In this document: positions 11,804-20,634 of the stretch, piece by piece
How positions within the stretch are numbered: the first letter of the stretch is position 1
Layout: the number at the start of each line of letters is the position of its first letter
Assembly (NCBI RefSeq): GCF_003363135.1
Contig: NZ_QRBB01000001.1
Coordinates: forward strand, 1,648,501-1,712,500
Length of the DNA stretch: 64,000 nt
Direction: 5' to 3'
Origin: Alteriqipengyuania lutimaris
GTDB taxonomy: Bacteria; Pseudomonadota; Alphaproteobacteria; Sphingomonadales; Sphingomonadaceae
Made by a program: the position numbers and the translations under genes
Notes under the pieces: generated by a model
Seen by the model: only the letters and a program-made list of their open reading frames with translations
Told to the model about the DNA's origin: nothing
Databases searched by the model: none

Positions 11804-12364
11804 CTACTCGACGCGCACGCCCTTGACCCCGAGTTGTCCGTTAATCCGAATAAAGTAAGAGCCCAGCGATGCCGTCTTGAACTCGACGCTCTGCCCGGCC
11901 TTCGGAGGGGCGAGCCGCATCGGCGCGCTCGTGATGCGCCACACCGAACCTTCGGCCGTCGTGATGAGGAAGCCGCGCCGGCCCGATGTGCGGACCTGGG
12001 TGATGGTTGTCTGGAGCGTGTCCATCTTCTCGTCGTCGTCGTCGTCGCGGCCGCCGAACAGGTTGTCGGGTATCGAGAAGCCGAAGAGTCTGCGCTTCGT
12101 CTGCCGGACGTCTTCGCGATCGACGATCCGTACGTCCCCCTGTTCGCTCGCCGCGACGACTGCACCGACCTCGCGATCGTAGCATGCAAGACGTTGGCCC
12201 GAGTCGGCGATCTGCCGACACTCGGAAAGGCGTTCGAGGTAGCCGGGCGCCGCTTTCCCTCCATCGGGTTCCTGCGCAAGTGCCGGGCCGGCCGCTGCGC
12301 CGAGCAGGCAGGCGAGTGCAGCGTTCCGCAAGGAAGCTGCCAGTGTGTCCAGGGCATTGGTCAT
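11804..12364 (-). CDS. Small exported protein of unknown function
   Basis: From the ATG at 12364 the product is 186 residues with a signal peptide (LRNAALACLLGAAAGPALAQ). The mature part starts with a CRQIAD...RLACYD pair of cysteines about 16 residues apart, recalling the small C-x(n)-C-YD segment seen in many periplasmic proteins of alphaproteobacteria. An acidic stretch (GRDDDDDEKMD) follows, then a beta-rich C-terminal half (VWRITSAP, VEFKTASLGSYFIRING) that may be a small barrel or SH3-like fold. I do not recognise the family beyond this. It is transcribed away from the second TonB receptor gene and toward the first one, so it may share their regulation. An upstream extension is possible but would hide the signal peptide. 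Confidence 0.75.
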   Translation of the reverse strand: MTNALDTLAASLRNAALACLLGAAAGPALAQEPDGGKAAPGYLERLSECRQIADSGQRLACYDREVGAVVAASEQGDVRIVDREDVRQTKRRLFGFSIPDNLFGGRDDDDDEKMDTLQTTITQVRTSGRRGFLITTAEGSVWRITSAPMRLAPPKAGQSVEFKTASLGSYFIRINGQLGVKGVRVE

Positions 12365-12614
12365 AAGGGAAATTCCATGCTGTTTCGATGGCCGACGGGA
12401 TGGCCCGATATCAGAAAGCGCGGCGTCGGCGCTAGCCTGCAGCGCGGCATTGCGGACTGTCACTGAAAAGTCACAGGCGTTTCTCGAAGGTCGTGGTGTG
12501 CACGTGCCGACGCTTGAAAGGGCAAGGGGCGCTGACTTAAGCAACCCTCAATCGGCGTAATAACCGATCAATTCGTGTGCGCTTGAGGCACATTTCCTTA
12601 GGAAAGGGATCTTA

Positions 12615-15542
12615 ATGACCAACCGTTTTAACAAGGCGGCCTTGCTCACCGGTACCATCATGGCCGGTGCTATGGTTGCGACGCCCGCGATGGCGCAGGG
12701 GACGCCGGACGAGCCGGCGCTCGAAGCGACGCCGGACGCGGAGAACGCGACTACCGATGAAGGCCTGATCGTCGTTACGGGTTCGCGCATTGCGCGTCGC
12801 AACATCGAGACCGCTGCCCCCATCGCAGTCGTTAACTCAGAAGAGTTCGAACTGTCGGGTACGGTCAACGTCGAAAACGTGATCAACACGCTTCCGCAGG
12901 TCGTGCCGGGCACGACGTCGTTCTCGAACAACCCCGGCAACGGTGCCGCCACGCTGAATCTGCGCGGCCTCGGCTCGACCCGCACGCTGGTGCTGGTCAA
13001 CGGCCGTCGTTACCTGTCGTACGACACCAACCAGATCGTCGACCTCAACACGATCCCCAGCTTCCTGCTCGACTCCGTTGACGTGGTGACCGGCGGTGCG
13101 TCCGCCGTCTACGGTTCGGACGCGCTGGCCGGCGTCGTCAACTTCCGCCTGCGCGATGTCGTGGGTGCCGAAGTCGGCGGCCAGTATTCGATCACCAATC
13201 GCGGCGACGGTGCGCGCTACGAAGTTCACGGCGCGATCGGTACGGAATTCGCCGACGGCCGCGGCAACGCAACCGTCTTCGCCGAGTACTTCAACCGTGA
13301 ATCGATCTTCCAGGGCGATCGCGACTTCTCGTTCTTCGCACTCGGCGGCCTGAACAACGCCGGCACGCTGGTGCAGGGTGGTTCCTCGCTTCCGCCTGAA
13401 ACACGCCTTACCTATCAGGGGAACGCTCCCGACGCGGCGGTTGAGGCTACCGCCTTCGGCGCAAACGGTCTGGGCATCTTCGGTACGCCGGGTTCGCTGC
13501 GCAATTACAACGCGGCAACCGACGCCTACAACTATGCGCCGGTCAACTACCTGCAGCTTCCGCAGGAACGCTACCTGCTGGGTGGCTACGCAGACTACGA
13601 GATCGGGGACGGTCACGAAGTCTACACCGAAGCCACTTTCGTTAACAACCGCGTGGCTTCGGAACTCGCCGCGACGCCGATCCTCGTGAACATCGATCTG
13701 CCGATCGCGCGGGTCTCGCAGTTCCTCGACGCAGCTACGGTCGCGCAGCTAAATGCGCTCGACGCAGCCGAAACCGGTGACCAGGCTGGTGACGGCGCAG
13801 TCAGCGTTCAGGTTCGTCGCCGTCTGCTCGAAACGGGTGGCCGCAACAACCTCGACGAACGTAACGCCTTCCGTGTGCTCGGCGGCGCTCGTGGTCCGCT
13901 CGGCAGTTTCCTGAATTACGACGCATACTACATGTATGCTCGCACCAATAACCAGCAGTCGCAGCAGGGTAACGCTTCTACCTCGCGCTTCATCGACGGT
14001 TTGACCGGCAATCTCGGCACTGCCGACCCGATCAACATCTTTGGTGCCAACACTCTCACCCCGGCTATGGTCGATTCGTTCAGTGTCAATTCGACGAATG
14101 GCGAAACCTCGAGCATCCAGGTCGCGAGTGGTGTGCTTTCGGGTACGTTCGGGGACTTCGCGATCGGTGCGCAATCCGATCCGATCGGCTTCGCGTTCGG
14201 TGGCGAATACCGCAAGGTTGCCGCCAGCTATAACCCGGACACGTTCCTTGCGTCGGGCGACGTGCAGGGCTTCAACGCCGGTCAGCCGACTTCGGGCGGT
14301 TACGACGTTCGCGAGCTTTTCGCCGAGCTCAACGTGCCGATCCAGTTCGGTAGCGCGCGTCTGGAACTGAATGGTGCCGCTCGTTACTCGGATTACTCGC
14401 TCGACGCGGTCGGCGGTGTGTGGACCTACGCCGGTGGCGTGGAATTCCAGCCGATCCCGGACATTATCTTGCGTGGCCAGTACCAGAAGGCGACCCGTGC
14501 ACCGAACGTGGCGGAACTCTTCCAAGGCGATGCGGTCAACTTCCCGCAGGCGGTCGATCCTTGCGCGGATGAGAATAATGCCGGTAACGCCACCATTCAG
14601 GCACTCTGCGTGGCGCAGGGTGTCCCGGCGGCAAACCTGTTCCAGGGTGAGCAGTCGCTGGTGCAGCCCGACGCGCAGATCCAGACCGTGGTTGGTGGTA
14701 ACCCGGATCTCGCGGAAGAAACGTCGGAAAGCTACACCGCCGGTGTCGTTTTCCAGCCGCGGTTCATTCCGGGTCTGACGATCACGGCCGACTACTTCAA
14801 CATCACCATCGAGGATGCGATCAGCGTGCTCACGCTCGATCAGTTGTTCTCGCTCTGCTTCGAACAGGCACAGGATCTCAGCGATCCGCGTTGTGACAAC
14901 GTCAACGTGCCGCGCGATGCGCAGGGTGCCTACACCCGTGTCAGCCCGCCCATCCAGCGTGGTCTGAACATCGCCGAGTTCAGCGTTTCGGGTGTCGACC
15001 TCGAAGTGTCCTACGGGATGGCAGTTCCGTTCTCGCTCTTCACCGACACCAATGAGCAGCGTCTGAACCTCTCTTTCGTCGGCACGTGGTATGACAGCGC
15101 CCTGACGAAGCCGGACGCTGGTGACCCTTCGGTCGAAATCGAATGTGCGGGCTACTTCGCGAGCCAGTGCGGCGAGCCGACGCCGGAGTACAAGTGGACT
15201 TCGCGTGCCTCGTTCGTCGATGGCCCGGTGACCACCTCGATCCGCTGGCGTCACCTCTCGGGCGTGGAGGACGAAGGTCGTCCCGACGAGTCGATCGATG
15301 CCTACGATCTGGTCGACCTGACGTTCTCCTTCGCAGCGAGCGAGAAGCTGACGTTCAACGTGGGTGTCAACAACCTGTTCGACACGTTGCCCGGGACGCC
15401 GGTGTACGATGCTGCCGGCAACGTCATCAACGACCCGAACAGCCTGCTGCTGGGTGCAAACCAAGAGCAGGCGAACACCTTCCCGAGCACCTACGACGTG
15501 CTGGGCCGCGATTTCTTCGTGAGCGCGCTGCTCAAGTTCTAG
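12615..15542 (+). CDS. TonB-dependent outer-membrane receptor (NGRR-plug type), second copy
   Basis: This 975-residue receptor starts at an ATG with an AGGAAAGGGA ribosome site and a signal peptide cut after PAMAQ (residue 28). Plug motifs VVTGSRIARRN, LNLRGLGSTRTLVLVNGRRY and SAVYGSDALAGVVNF match those of the receptor at 8316-11516, so the two are paralogues, though barrel sequences have diverged. The C terminus (LGRDFFVSALLKF) ends in Phe as expected. Two extracellular-loop regions hold spaced Cys pairs (PCADENN...LCVAQ and LCFEQ...RCDNV). The gene uses many GGT, CGT and GAA codons compared with the neighbouring genes, consistent with strong expression. It ends in its own terminator. The ligand is unknown. 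Confidence 0.95.
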   Translation: MTNRFNKAALLTGTIMAGAMVATPAMAQGTPDEPALEATPDAENATTDEGLIVVTGSRIARRNIETAAPIAVVNSEEFELSGTVNVENVINTLPQVVPGTTSFSNNPGNGAATLNLRGLGSTRTLVLVNGRRYLSYDTNQIVDLNTIPSFLLDSVDVVTGGASAVYGSDALAGVVNFRLRDVVGAEVGGQYSITNRGDGARYEVHGAIGTEFADGRGNATVFAEYFNRESIFQGDRDFSFFALGGLNNAGTLVQGGSSLPPETRLTYQGNAPDAAVEATAFGANGLGIFGTPGSLRNYNAATDAYNYAPVNYLQLPQERYLLGGYADYEIGDGHEVYTEATFVNNRVASELAATPILVNIDLPIARVSQFLDAATVAQLNALDAAETGDQAGDGAVSVQVRRRLLETGGRNNLDERNAFRVLGGARGPLGSFLNYDAYYMYARTNNQQSQQGNASTSRFIDGLTGNLGTADPINIFGANTLTPAMVDSFSVNSTNGETSSIQVASGVLSGTFGDFAIGAQSDPIGFAFGGEYRKVAASYNPDTFLASGDVQGFNAGQPTSGGYDVRELFAELNVPIQFGSARLELNGAARYSDYSLDAVGGVWTYAGGVEFQPIPDIILRGQYQKATRAPNVAELFQGDAVNFPQAVDPCADENNAGNATIQALCVAQGVPAANLFQGEQSLVQPDAQIQTVVGGNPDLAEETSESYTAGVVFQPRFIPGLTITADYFNITIEDAISVLTLDQLFSLCFEQAQDLSDPRCDNVNVPRDAQGAYTRVSPPIQRGLNIAEFSVSGVDLEVSYGMAVPFSLFTDTNEQRLNLSFVGTWYDSALTKPDAGDPSVEIECAGYFASQCGEPTPEYKWTSRASFVDGPVTTSIRWRHLSGVEDEGRPDESIDAYDLVDLTFSFAASEKLTFNVGVNNLFDTLPGTPVYDAAGNVINDPNSLLLGANQEQANTFPSTYDVLGRDFFVSALLKF

Positions 15543-15571
15543 TCGCGATTACGGTTGATCAACCGCAAGGA

Positions 15572-15604
15572 CGGCGGGCTCTCACGAGCCCGCCGTTTTT
15601 GTTT
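15572..15604 (+). terminator. Rho-independent terminator after the second TonB receptor
   Basis: A perfect 10-bp stem CGGCGGGCTC / GAGCCCGCCG with loop TCAC is followed by TTTTTGTTTG. It lies 30 bp after the receptor stop codon. The 200 bp between it and the next gene (15605-15805) shows no supported gene. Confidence 0.92.
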
Positions 15605-15805
15605 GTGCTACCTGTCTGGAAATGGCCGCATTCGGAGGAGGGGCGGTCGCCGCCATACGCTGCTCAGGCAGCCGGACGGCGCAGGCCTTGTTTTCTCGCG
15701 AGTACTCAATCGGTCGTCCGACCCGGTAGAACGGCCCGATTGGTGCGGCCATCTGTCTGTCGACAGCAACCACCCGTCGCTCCCGATGCTGAGGGCCCTT
15801 TGCAA

Positions 15806-16714
15806 TTATCCGCGTTTGAAGCGGAGCATCTCTGCGAAGACGCGTCCTGCCGCATCCTTCAGGGTTTCGCCTGACACGAGCGTGAGGCCACAGCTTGCGA
15901 ACGCCCCGAGAAAGGTGTCGCGCGCATCGGCGGTTGCGCTGGCTCGTTTGAGGGAAGCGATCCGGTCACGCTCGTTGCAGGCCTGCGCAGCGATATTGTC
16001 GAGCAGGGCGCACACACCTTCGATGCTGTCACCTGCCTCGGCGCCCATGATGAGCGAGCGACGCACGGCTTCGGGAATTTCCCAGCCGGCGGAGTGCTCG
16101 CCAAAGCGGGCCCTCCCTTCGCGCACGACCTCGGCCACGGTCCGGACCGCCGCCGGCCATGGTCGGTTCTCCCGCGCAAGATGCGCCTTGGTCCGTTCGA
16201 TCAGATCGAGTTCGTCGAGCAGCCACGCGATCTGTTCTGCCCGCGCAACATTGTGCTCTAGGATAGCGCCGTCGCCGCGGTGCACGATAAACGCGATCCG
16301 CGCATCGTCGCGCGCCACGCGCGCCACCTCGGCTGCGACCCTGGCCGTGTCGCCATATTCAACGCCGAACTGGCTGACGATGGCATCGAAGGCCAAATCT
16401 TCAAATGGGAGCCGTTCCATCGCCACACCCGCGCGAATGTCGATGCCCGGAGGTCCCTGGGGCAGGTTCGGGCAGAGGTCTATTCCGGTGCGCTCGAGCT
16501 GAGGATTGGCCAGGCCCAACCAGTGGAGCACGCGTGCATCGCCGGTCGCCAAGTCGAGGACCTTCGCTGCTGGCGCTAGGTCCAGTGCCAGTGACCGCCA
16601 ATGCCCTTCGAGCACTGCGAAAACCGATCCCCATCGTGCCGGCAGGCACCCGACACCCCTGCCAGCGCGTTGCCTTGCCCAGAATTCATTCCAGGCGTCG
16701 TTCGTCGCGTTCAT
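15806..16714 (-). CDS. Class I SAM-dependent methyltransferase
   Basis: The 302-residue protein has the Rossmann-type SAM-binding motif I at residues 52-60 (VLDLATGDA), an acidic residue at the end of strand beta-2 (TGIDLC, about 76-81) and a motif IV-like region FDAIVSQFGVEY. These are typical of UbiE/Methyltransf_11-type small-molecule methyltransferases; the C-terminal 130 residues are helical and may shape the substrate pocket. No membrane or export signal is present. The ATG is preceded by a strong GGAGGGGG ribosome site. It stands alone between the receptor gene (convergent) and the TPR-oxygenase gene (same strand, 55 bp upstream). The acceptor substrate cannot be inferred. Confidence 0.85.
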   Translation of the reverse strand: MNATNDAWNEFWARQRAGRGVGCLPARWGSVFAVLEGHWRSLALDLAPAAKVLDLATGDARVLHWLGLANPQLERTGIDLCPNLPQGPPGIDIRAGVAMERLPFEDLAFDAIVSQFGVEYGDTARVAAEVARVARDDARIAFIVHRGDGAILEHNVARAEQIAWLLDELDLIERTKAHLARENRPWPAAVRTVAEVVREGRARFGEHSAGWEIPEAVRRSLIMGAEAGDSIEGVCALLDNIAAQACNERDRIASLKRASATADARDTFLGAFASCGLTLVSGETLKDAAGRVFAEMLRFKRG

Positions 16715-16769
16715 CGGACCCCCTCCGATTATCGCTATGTTATGCGGCCCTCAGCGCACTATGTCGCGC

Positions 16770-18449
16770 TTAAGCCAGAACATCAAATGCCACGGTCAGG
16801 CGCGTCCCTGCGGCGAAGGGGGTCGTGCCGTGGTAGAGCGTGCTGGGAAACAGGGCGCAGTATCCGGCGCGCGGCTCAATCACGTGGATCGGCGGCAGGT
16901 CGAGCCGCAGATCCTTGGGTGGCCGACCGAGCTCGAGCGCGCCCTGGCCTTTGTCCTGACCCTCCGGGAGGTGGAGATAAAGAGCCGACGAGAGCACGCC
17001 CTGCGGATGGATGTGCGAGGCGTGGTGGTCGCCGCGCGCGTGCAGCTGGACGGACCACGATCCCGCAAGCGACCAGGGCGAGGCCCGGTAGCGCAGCAGC
17101 GGATGGGTGGAGTCCACAGGAGGAAGTCCTTCCCGATAATCTTCGAGCGTGGCGATGATCGCACTGCGCAGCGCGGCCAGTTCGGGCTCGGTCCGGTCGA
17201 AAAGTCGGCCCCGCGTCTGGGTGCCGCCGCGCAGCGACTGGTCGTACGGGAAGGCGGAATGCTCGTGTATCGCGCGCAACCGGTCCAGCGCCGGTGCGAC
17301 GACCTCCTCGGCATCGGCCAGGGGCATTAGACGTACCAAGCCCTCTTGGCCGTGCAGCCAGTCCGCGCGTTCATCCCGCGTGACCCGCCACAGAATGCCG
17401 ATGAGCGCCCAAGTGCGAACATACATCGGCTCGTGGCGCAAGGCGCGATCGAGCCACTGCTGAGCTGTGCCCCATTGCTCGGTGCGCAGGGCGTGTCGCG
17501 CCTCGTGAATTGCGCGATCGAGCGTATCTTCGCTCAGGCGAGCGAAGGCCCGTTCGGCCTGTGCGTCCTCGCCTGCGGCGCTGGCGAAAGTGGCTTCGAG
17601 CATGACGAAGTGCTCGACATTCGCGAACCGGGCCTGTGCGTGGGATGCCCACTCGGCTGCCTCGTTGAAGAGCTCTGCCGCCGCGAGGGCGGCGATATGC
17701 GCGGCGGGGATATTGGGATTCTGCGGTGTGCGCCCGCCAGCCTCGACGTAGTGGCTCGCAAAGTCGTCGTCCCCCTCGGAGCGACGCAACTGTGTCAGAA
17801 AATCGAGACCGGGCCGCCACGCCGGGGCCTGGTCCACGATCTGCCGGGTGACCGTGAGCGCACCGTTCCGATCGCCATTGATGTCGAGCGCCTGCGCCTT
17901 TGCCAGCCACAGGTGGGGATTGCCGGGATCATGACGCAGCGCGAGGTCGATCCGAACCAGCGCATCGGCCTCGCAACGTTCGAGGGCGACGCGGGCGCGG
18001 CCCGCAAGGGCGCGCGGACTGTCCGCCTTCAGGTCGAGCGCGCGGTCGTACCAGCGTGAAGCCTCCACCAGATCGCCAGCCAGCCTCGCAGCATTGGCGC
18101 GGGTCGAGCAGTAGCGCGGATCGCGCGAACCCGCCGTCTCATACTGCGCGAGGGTTCCCACCGCGTCGCTGGGGTGTCCGGATTCGGTCTGTGCGATCGC
18201 CTGGTTGATCGCATAGGGCAGGTGGCTGGGCGCAAGCCGCAGCGCGTCGCCGAAACGTTGCGCCGCGAGCGCGTGGTCGCCGCGTCGCAGAGCGATATTG
18301 CCCGCGCTGTTGTGCAACTCGTGCTCGCGTGGATAAGCGCCCAGCGCCTCGGTTATGATCCGTTCCGCCTCCTGCGGCGATCCACCCCGCTCGGCAGCGA
18401 TCGCGCGCTCGTGCCAATCGCGGGGAAGGGGACGGGGGGGCGTGGCCAT
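16770..18449 (-). CDS. TPR-repeat protein with C-terminal 2OG-Fe(II) oxygenase domain
   Basis: This 559-residue protein has an N-terminal array of tetratricopeptide repeats (about residues 10-350; typical pieces are LHNSAGNIALRRGDHALAAQRF and ASRWYDRALDLKADSPRALA). The last 100 residues are a putative 2OG-Fe(II) oxygenase domain with the HIHPQG motif (H479-x-H481), the distal His in STLYHGT (H540) and the 2OG-binding Arg in TRLTVAFDV (about 550). The TPR part probably recruits a protein or peptide substrate for hydroxylation, which is an inference. Its ATG overlaps the stop of the preceding oxygenase gene (TGATG at 18447-18451), so the two are translationally coupled and likely act together. 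No signal peptide is visible. Confidence 0.87.
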   Translation of the reverse strand: MATPPRPLPRDWHERAIAAERGGSPQEAERIITEALGAYPREHELHNSAGNIALRRGDHALAAQRFGDALRLAPSHLPYAINQAIAQTESGHPSDAVGTLAQYETAGSRDPRYCSTRANAARLAGDLVEASRWYDRALDLKADSPRALAGRARVALERCEADALVRIDLALRHDPGNPHLWLAKAQALDINGDRNGALTVTRQIVDQAPAWRPGLDFLTQLRRSEGDDDFASHYVEAGGRTPQNPNIPAAHIAALAAAELFNEAAEWASHAQARFANVEHFVMLEATFASAAGEDAQAERAFARLSEDTLDRAIHEARHALRTEQWGTAQQWLDRALRHEPMYVRTWALIGILWRVTRDERADWLHGQEGLVRLMPLADAEEVVAPALDRLRAIHEHSAFPYDQSLRGGTQTRGRLFDRTEPELAALRSAIIATLEDYREGLPPVDSTHPLLRYRASPWSLAGSWSVQLHARGDHHASHIHPQGVLSSALYLHLPEGQDKGQGALELGRPPKDLRLDLPPIHVIEPRAGYCALFPSTLYHGTTPFAAGTRLTVAFDVLA

Positions 18450-19192
18450 CAGCGGTCGCGGAACCAGCCGGTGATCGCCAGGCGGCCAGGAGGCGCGAAG
18501 GGTGGGACGAAACTGACCAGATGGCTCTGCGGCACCGCGAACATGTTGAGCGCGTTGAACCGCGGACGGAAACCTTCGACCACATCGCCGTCCTCGTCCA
18601 GGAACAGCAGGTAGCCGCCCCAGTCGGGGTGCCAGTCCTCGCGCGCGAAGTTGAGGACGTAGGCGACCTTCCAGCCTTCGGCCACGTGGCTGTCGCTATG
18701 CCTGCCAAGGTAATGCTGCGGAGCGAACATCGTCGCCTGACCGTCGGCGCTGGCAAGATCGTCGAAGCCGGTCACTTCGCGCACCAGGTCCATCATTGCG
18801 GGGGCGTTGAGATGTTCGAGCAGCAATTCGTGCGGGCCGCCGGGGTTCCAGCCTTTCTGCACCGCTTCGACGAGCGAGAACTGCGCGTAGCGGAAGCCGT
18901 AATCGCCGCGTGCGCTTGCCTGGGCGGCGGCATTGGCCATGCGGTTGACCTGATCCGCGCCGCCGGGCGCGGCGATCTCCGCGTTGGAGAAGCCGCGTGG
19001 CGGCGTGTCGGGGCTGTCCCCCGCGCGCACCGCCATACCCCAGGGCGTCGCCTGCATCAGGATCGCCTGGATTTCCTCTGCCGCCTCGCGTGTGAGCACG
19101 TCGCGGATCTGCACTCTGCCGCTTTGCGCGAAACGGTTCGCGAGCGCTGCGCGGTCGAGATCCGGGTTCAGTTCGAAGAGCGTTTTTGCCAT
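18449..19192 (-). CDS. 2OG-Fe(II) oxygenase (prolyl 4-hydroxylase-like)
   Basis: Starting at the ATG at 19192 the protein has 247 residues; the longer upstream reading is rejected as Arg/Pro-rich and family-untypical. The C-terminal half is a jelly-roll oxygenase: Fe(II) ligands H165-x-D167 (GRHSDS) and H224 (PQSHLVSF), and R237 in GRLAITGWF for 2-oxoglutarate. WGGYLLFLDEDGDV and FNALNMFAVP match the usual strands. Such enzymes hydroxylate amino-acid side chains or small molecules in the cytoplasm. It is the first gene of a coupled pair with the TPR-oxygenase. It is one of three 2OG oxygenases in 12 kb around two TonB receptors. The substrate is unknown. Confidence 0.88.
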   Translation of the reverse strand: MAKTLFELNPDLDRAALANRFAQSGRVQIRDVLTREAAEEIQAILMQATPWGMAVRAGDSPDTPPRGFSNAEIAAPGGADQVNRMANAAAQASARGDYGFRYAQFSLVEAVQKGWNPGGPHELLLEHLNAPAMMDLVREVTGFDDLASADGQATMFAPQHYLGRHSDSHVAEGWKVAYVLNFAREDWHPDWGGYLLFLDEDGDVVEGFRPRFNALNMFAVPQSHLVSFVPPFAPPGRLAITGWFRDR

Positions 19193-19328
19193 CGCAGCCC
19201 TCTTAGGCGCTGGTCGGTTTTGGAGGCAAGCCGCACGCTGTGGTGGGCGCTTGACACTCTCGCGCGTGCCCGCCACTTCGGTTGCGAAACGAAACTCGGG
19301 TTAAAACAGAGATCGGGAGAGAGACAGA

Positions 19329-20501
19329 ATGGCAGATGCGTATATCGTGGAGGCGGTGCGGACCGCCGGGGGCAAGCGCGGCGGCAAGCTGGCGGACGTG
19401 CATCCGGTGGATCTGGCCGCGCAGACGCTCGACGCGCTGATCGAGCGTACGGGGATCGATCCCAAGGCGGTGGACGACGTCATCATGGGCTGCGTCAGTC
19501 AGGCGGGCCAGCAGGCGATGCAGGTGGGGCGCAACGCGGTGCTCGCGTCCAAGCATTTGGGCGAGGGCACGCCCGCGGTCACGATCGACCGGCAGTGCGG
19601 CTCCTCGCAACAGGCGATCCAGTTCGCCGCACAGGCGGTGATGAGCGGCACGCAGGACGCCGTGATCGCCAGCGGGGTGGAGAGCATGACCCGCGTGCCG
19701 ATGGGCTCTTCCGCGATGTTCCACATGAAGGAAGGGCTGGGCAATTATAAGTCGCCGGGACTCGAGGAGAAATATCCGGGCGTCCAGTGGAGCCAGTTCA
19801 TGGGCGCCGAGATGGTGGCCAAGAAGCACGACATCTCGAAGGACGAGATGGACCGCTTCGCGTTCGCCAGCCACGAGAAAGCCGCCGCCGCCACCAAGGC
19901 GGGCGCCTTCGACAGCGAAATCGTGCCCATCCCGATCCAGACCGAAGACGGCGAGGAGATGCACACGGTGGACGAGGGGATCCGCTTCGATGCCAGCCTC
20001 GAAGGGATCGCGGGCGTCAAGCTGCTCAGCCCCGACGGCCGCATCTCCGCTGCGCTCGCCAGCCAGATCTGCGACGGGTCGAGCGCGGCGCTGATCGTCT
20101 CGGAAGCGATGCTCAAGGAGCACGGCCTCACCCCGCTGGCGCGGATCGTCGACATGACGGTGACCGCGGGCGACCCGGTCATCATGCTGGAAGAACCGCT
20201 GTTCGCGACCGACAAGGCGCTTAAGAAGGCGGGTCTGAGCATCGACGACATCGATCTCTACGAGGTCAACGAGGCGTTCGCGCCCGTGCCGATGGCGTGG
20301 CTGAAACACACCGGTGCGGACCCGGAGAAGCTCAACGTCAACGGCGGCGCAATCGCGCTCGGCCACCCGCTCGGCGCGAGCGGGACCAAGCTGATGGCAA
20401 CGCTGGTCCACGCGCTGCATGCGCGCGGCAAGAAGTACGGCCTGCAGACGATGTGCGAAGGCGGCGGCGTCGCCAACGTGACGATTATCGAGGCCTTGTA
20501 A
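19329..20501 (+). CDS. Acetyl-CoA C-acyltransferase (thiolase)
   Basis: At 390 residues this is a standard-length thiolase. The nucleophilic cysteine is C90 in DRQCGSSQQA, the NEAFA motif lies near residue 317, the catalytic His is in ALGHPLGASG (H346), and the general-acid Cys is C376 in CEGGG. Thiolases cleave 3-ketoacyl-CoA in beta-oxidation or condense two acetyl-CoA in the reverse reaction. The next genes (a short-chain dehydrogenase and a crotonase) suit a fatty-acid or branched-chain acyl-CoA degradation role, so the degradative function is favoured. A weak GGGAGAGAGA ribosome site precedes the ATG. The chain-length preference cannot be read from sequence. Confidence 0.93.
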   Translation: MADAYIVEAVRTAGGKRGGKLADVHPVDLAAQTLDALIERTGIDPKAVDDVIMGCVSQAGQQAMQVGRNAVLASKHLGEGTPAVTIDRQCGSSQQAIQFAAQAVMSGTQDAVIASGVESMTRVPMGSSAMFHMKEGLGNYKSPGLEEKYPGVQWSQFMGAEMVAKKHDISKDEMDRFAFASHEKAAAATKAGAFDSEIVPIPIQTEDGEEMHTVDEGIRFDASLEGIAGVKLLSPDGRISAALASQICDGSSAALIVSEAMLKEHGLTPLARIVDMTVTAGDPVIMLEEPLFATDKALKKAGLSIDDIDLYEVNEAFAPVPMAWLKHTGADPEKLNVNGGAIALGHPLGASGTKLMATLVHALHARGKKYGLQTMCEGGGVANVTIIEAL

Positions 20502-20523
20502 GTCGATTCGAACGGTTCAAACT

Positions 20524-20610
20524 CGCTCGGTCTGAGCCTGTCGAAGCACCGCACTTTGCTGTGCCTTGCGCGCGAAGAAGGACGGCCCTTCGACAAGCTC
20601 AGGGCGAGCG
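20524..20610. repeat. REP-like inverted repeat pair, family 1
   Basis: The left arm (20524-20550, CGCTCGGTCTGAGCCTGTCG and on) and the right arm (about 20581-20610) are imperfect reverse complements; the right arm contains CTTCGACAAGCTCAGGGCGA. About 30 bp separate them. I recognise the TTCGACAAGCTCAGG core as a common intergenic repeat in sphingomonad genomes. It lies between the thiolase and dehydrogenase genes and could form an mRNA hairpin that separates or stabilises the two transcripts. Confidence 0.7.
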
Positions 20611-20634
20611 GGACAAGACATCAGGAGAGATAGA

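Noticed and set aside
13749..15464. Minus-strand open frame inside the second TonB receptor
   Set aside because: Antisense to a well-supported receptor with signal peptide, plug and terminal Phe.
15606..15805. Small open frames of 60-65 codons between the receptor terminator and the methyltransferase
   Set aside because: They overlap each other in different frames, lack convincing ribosome sites and show no recognisable feature.
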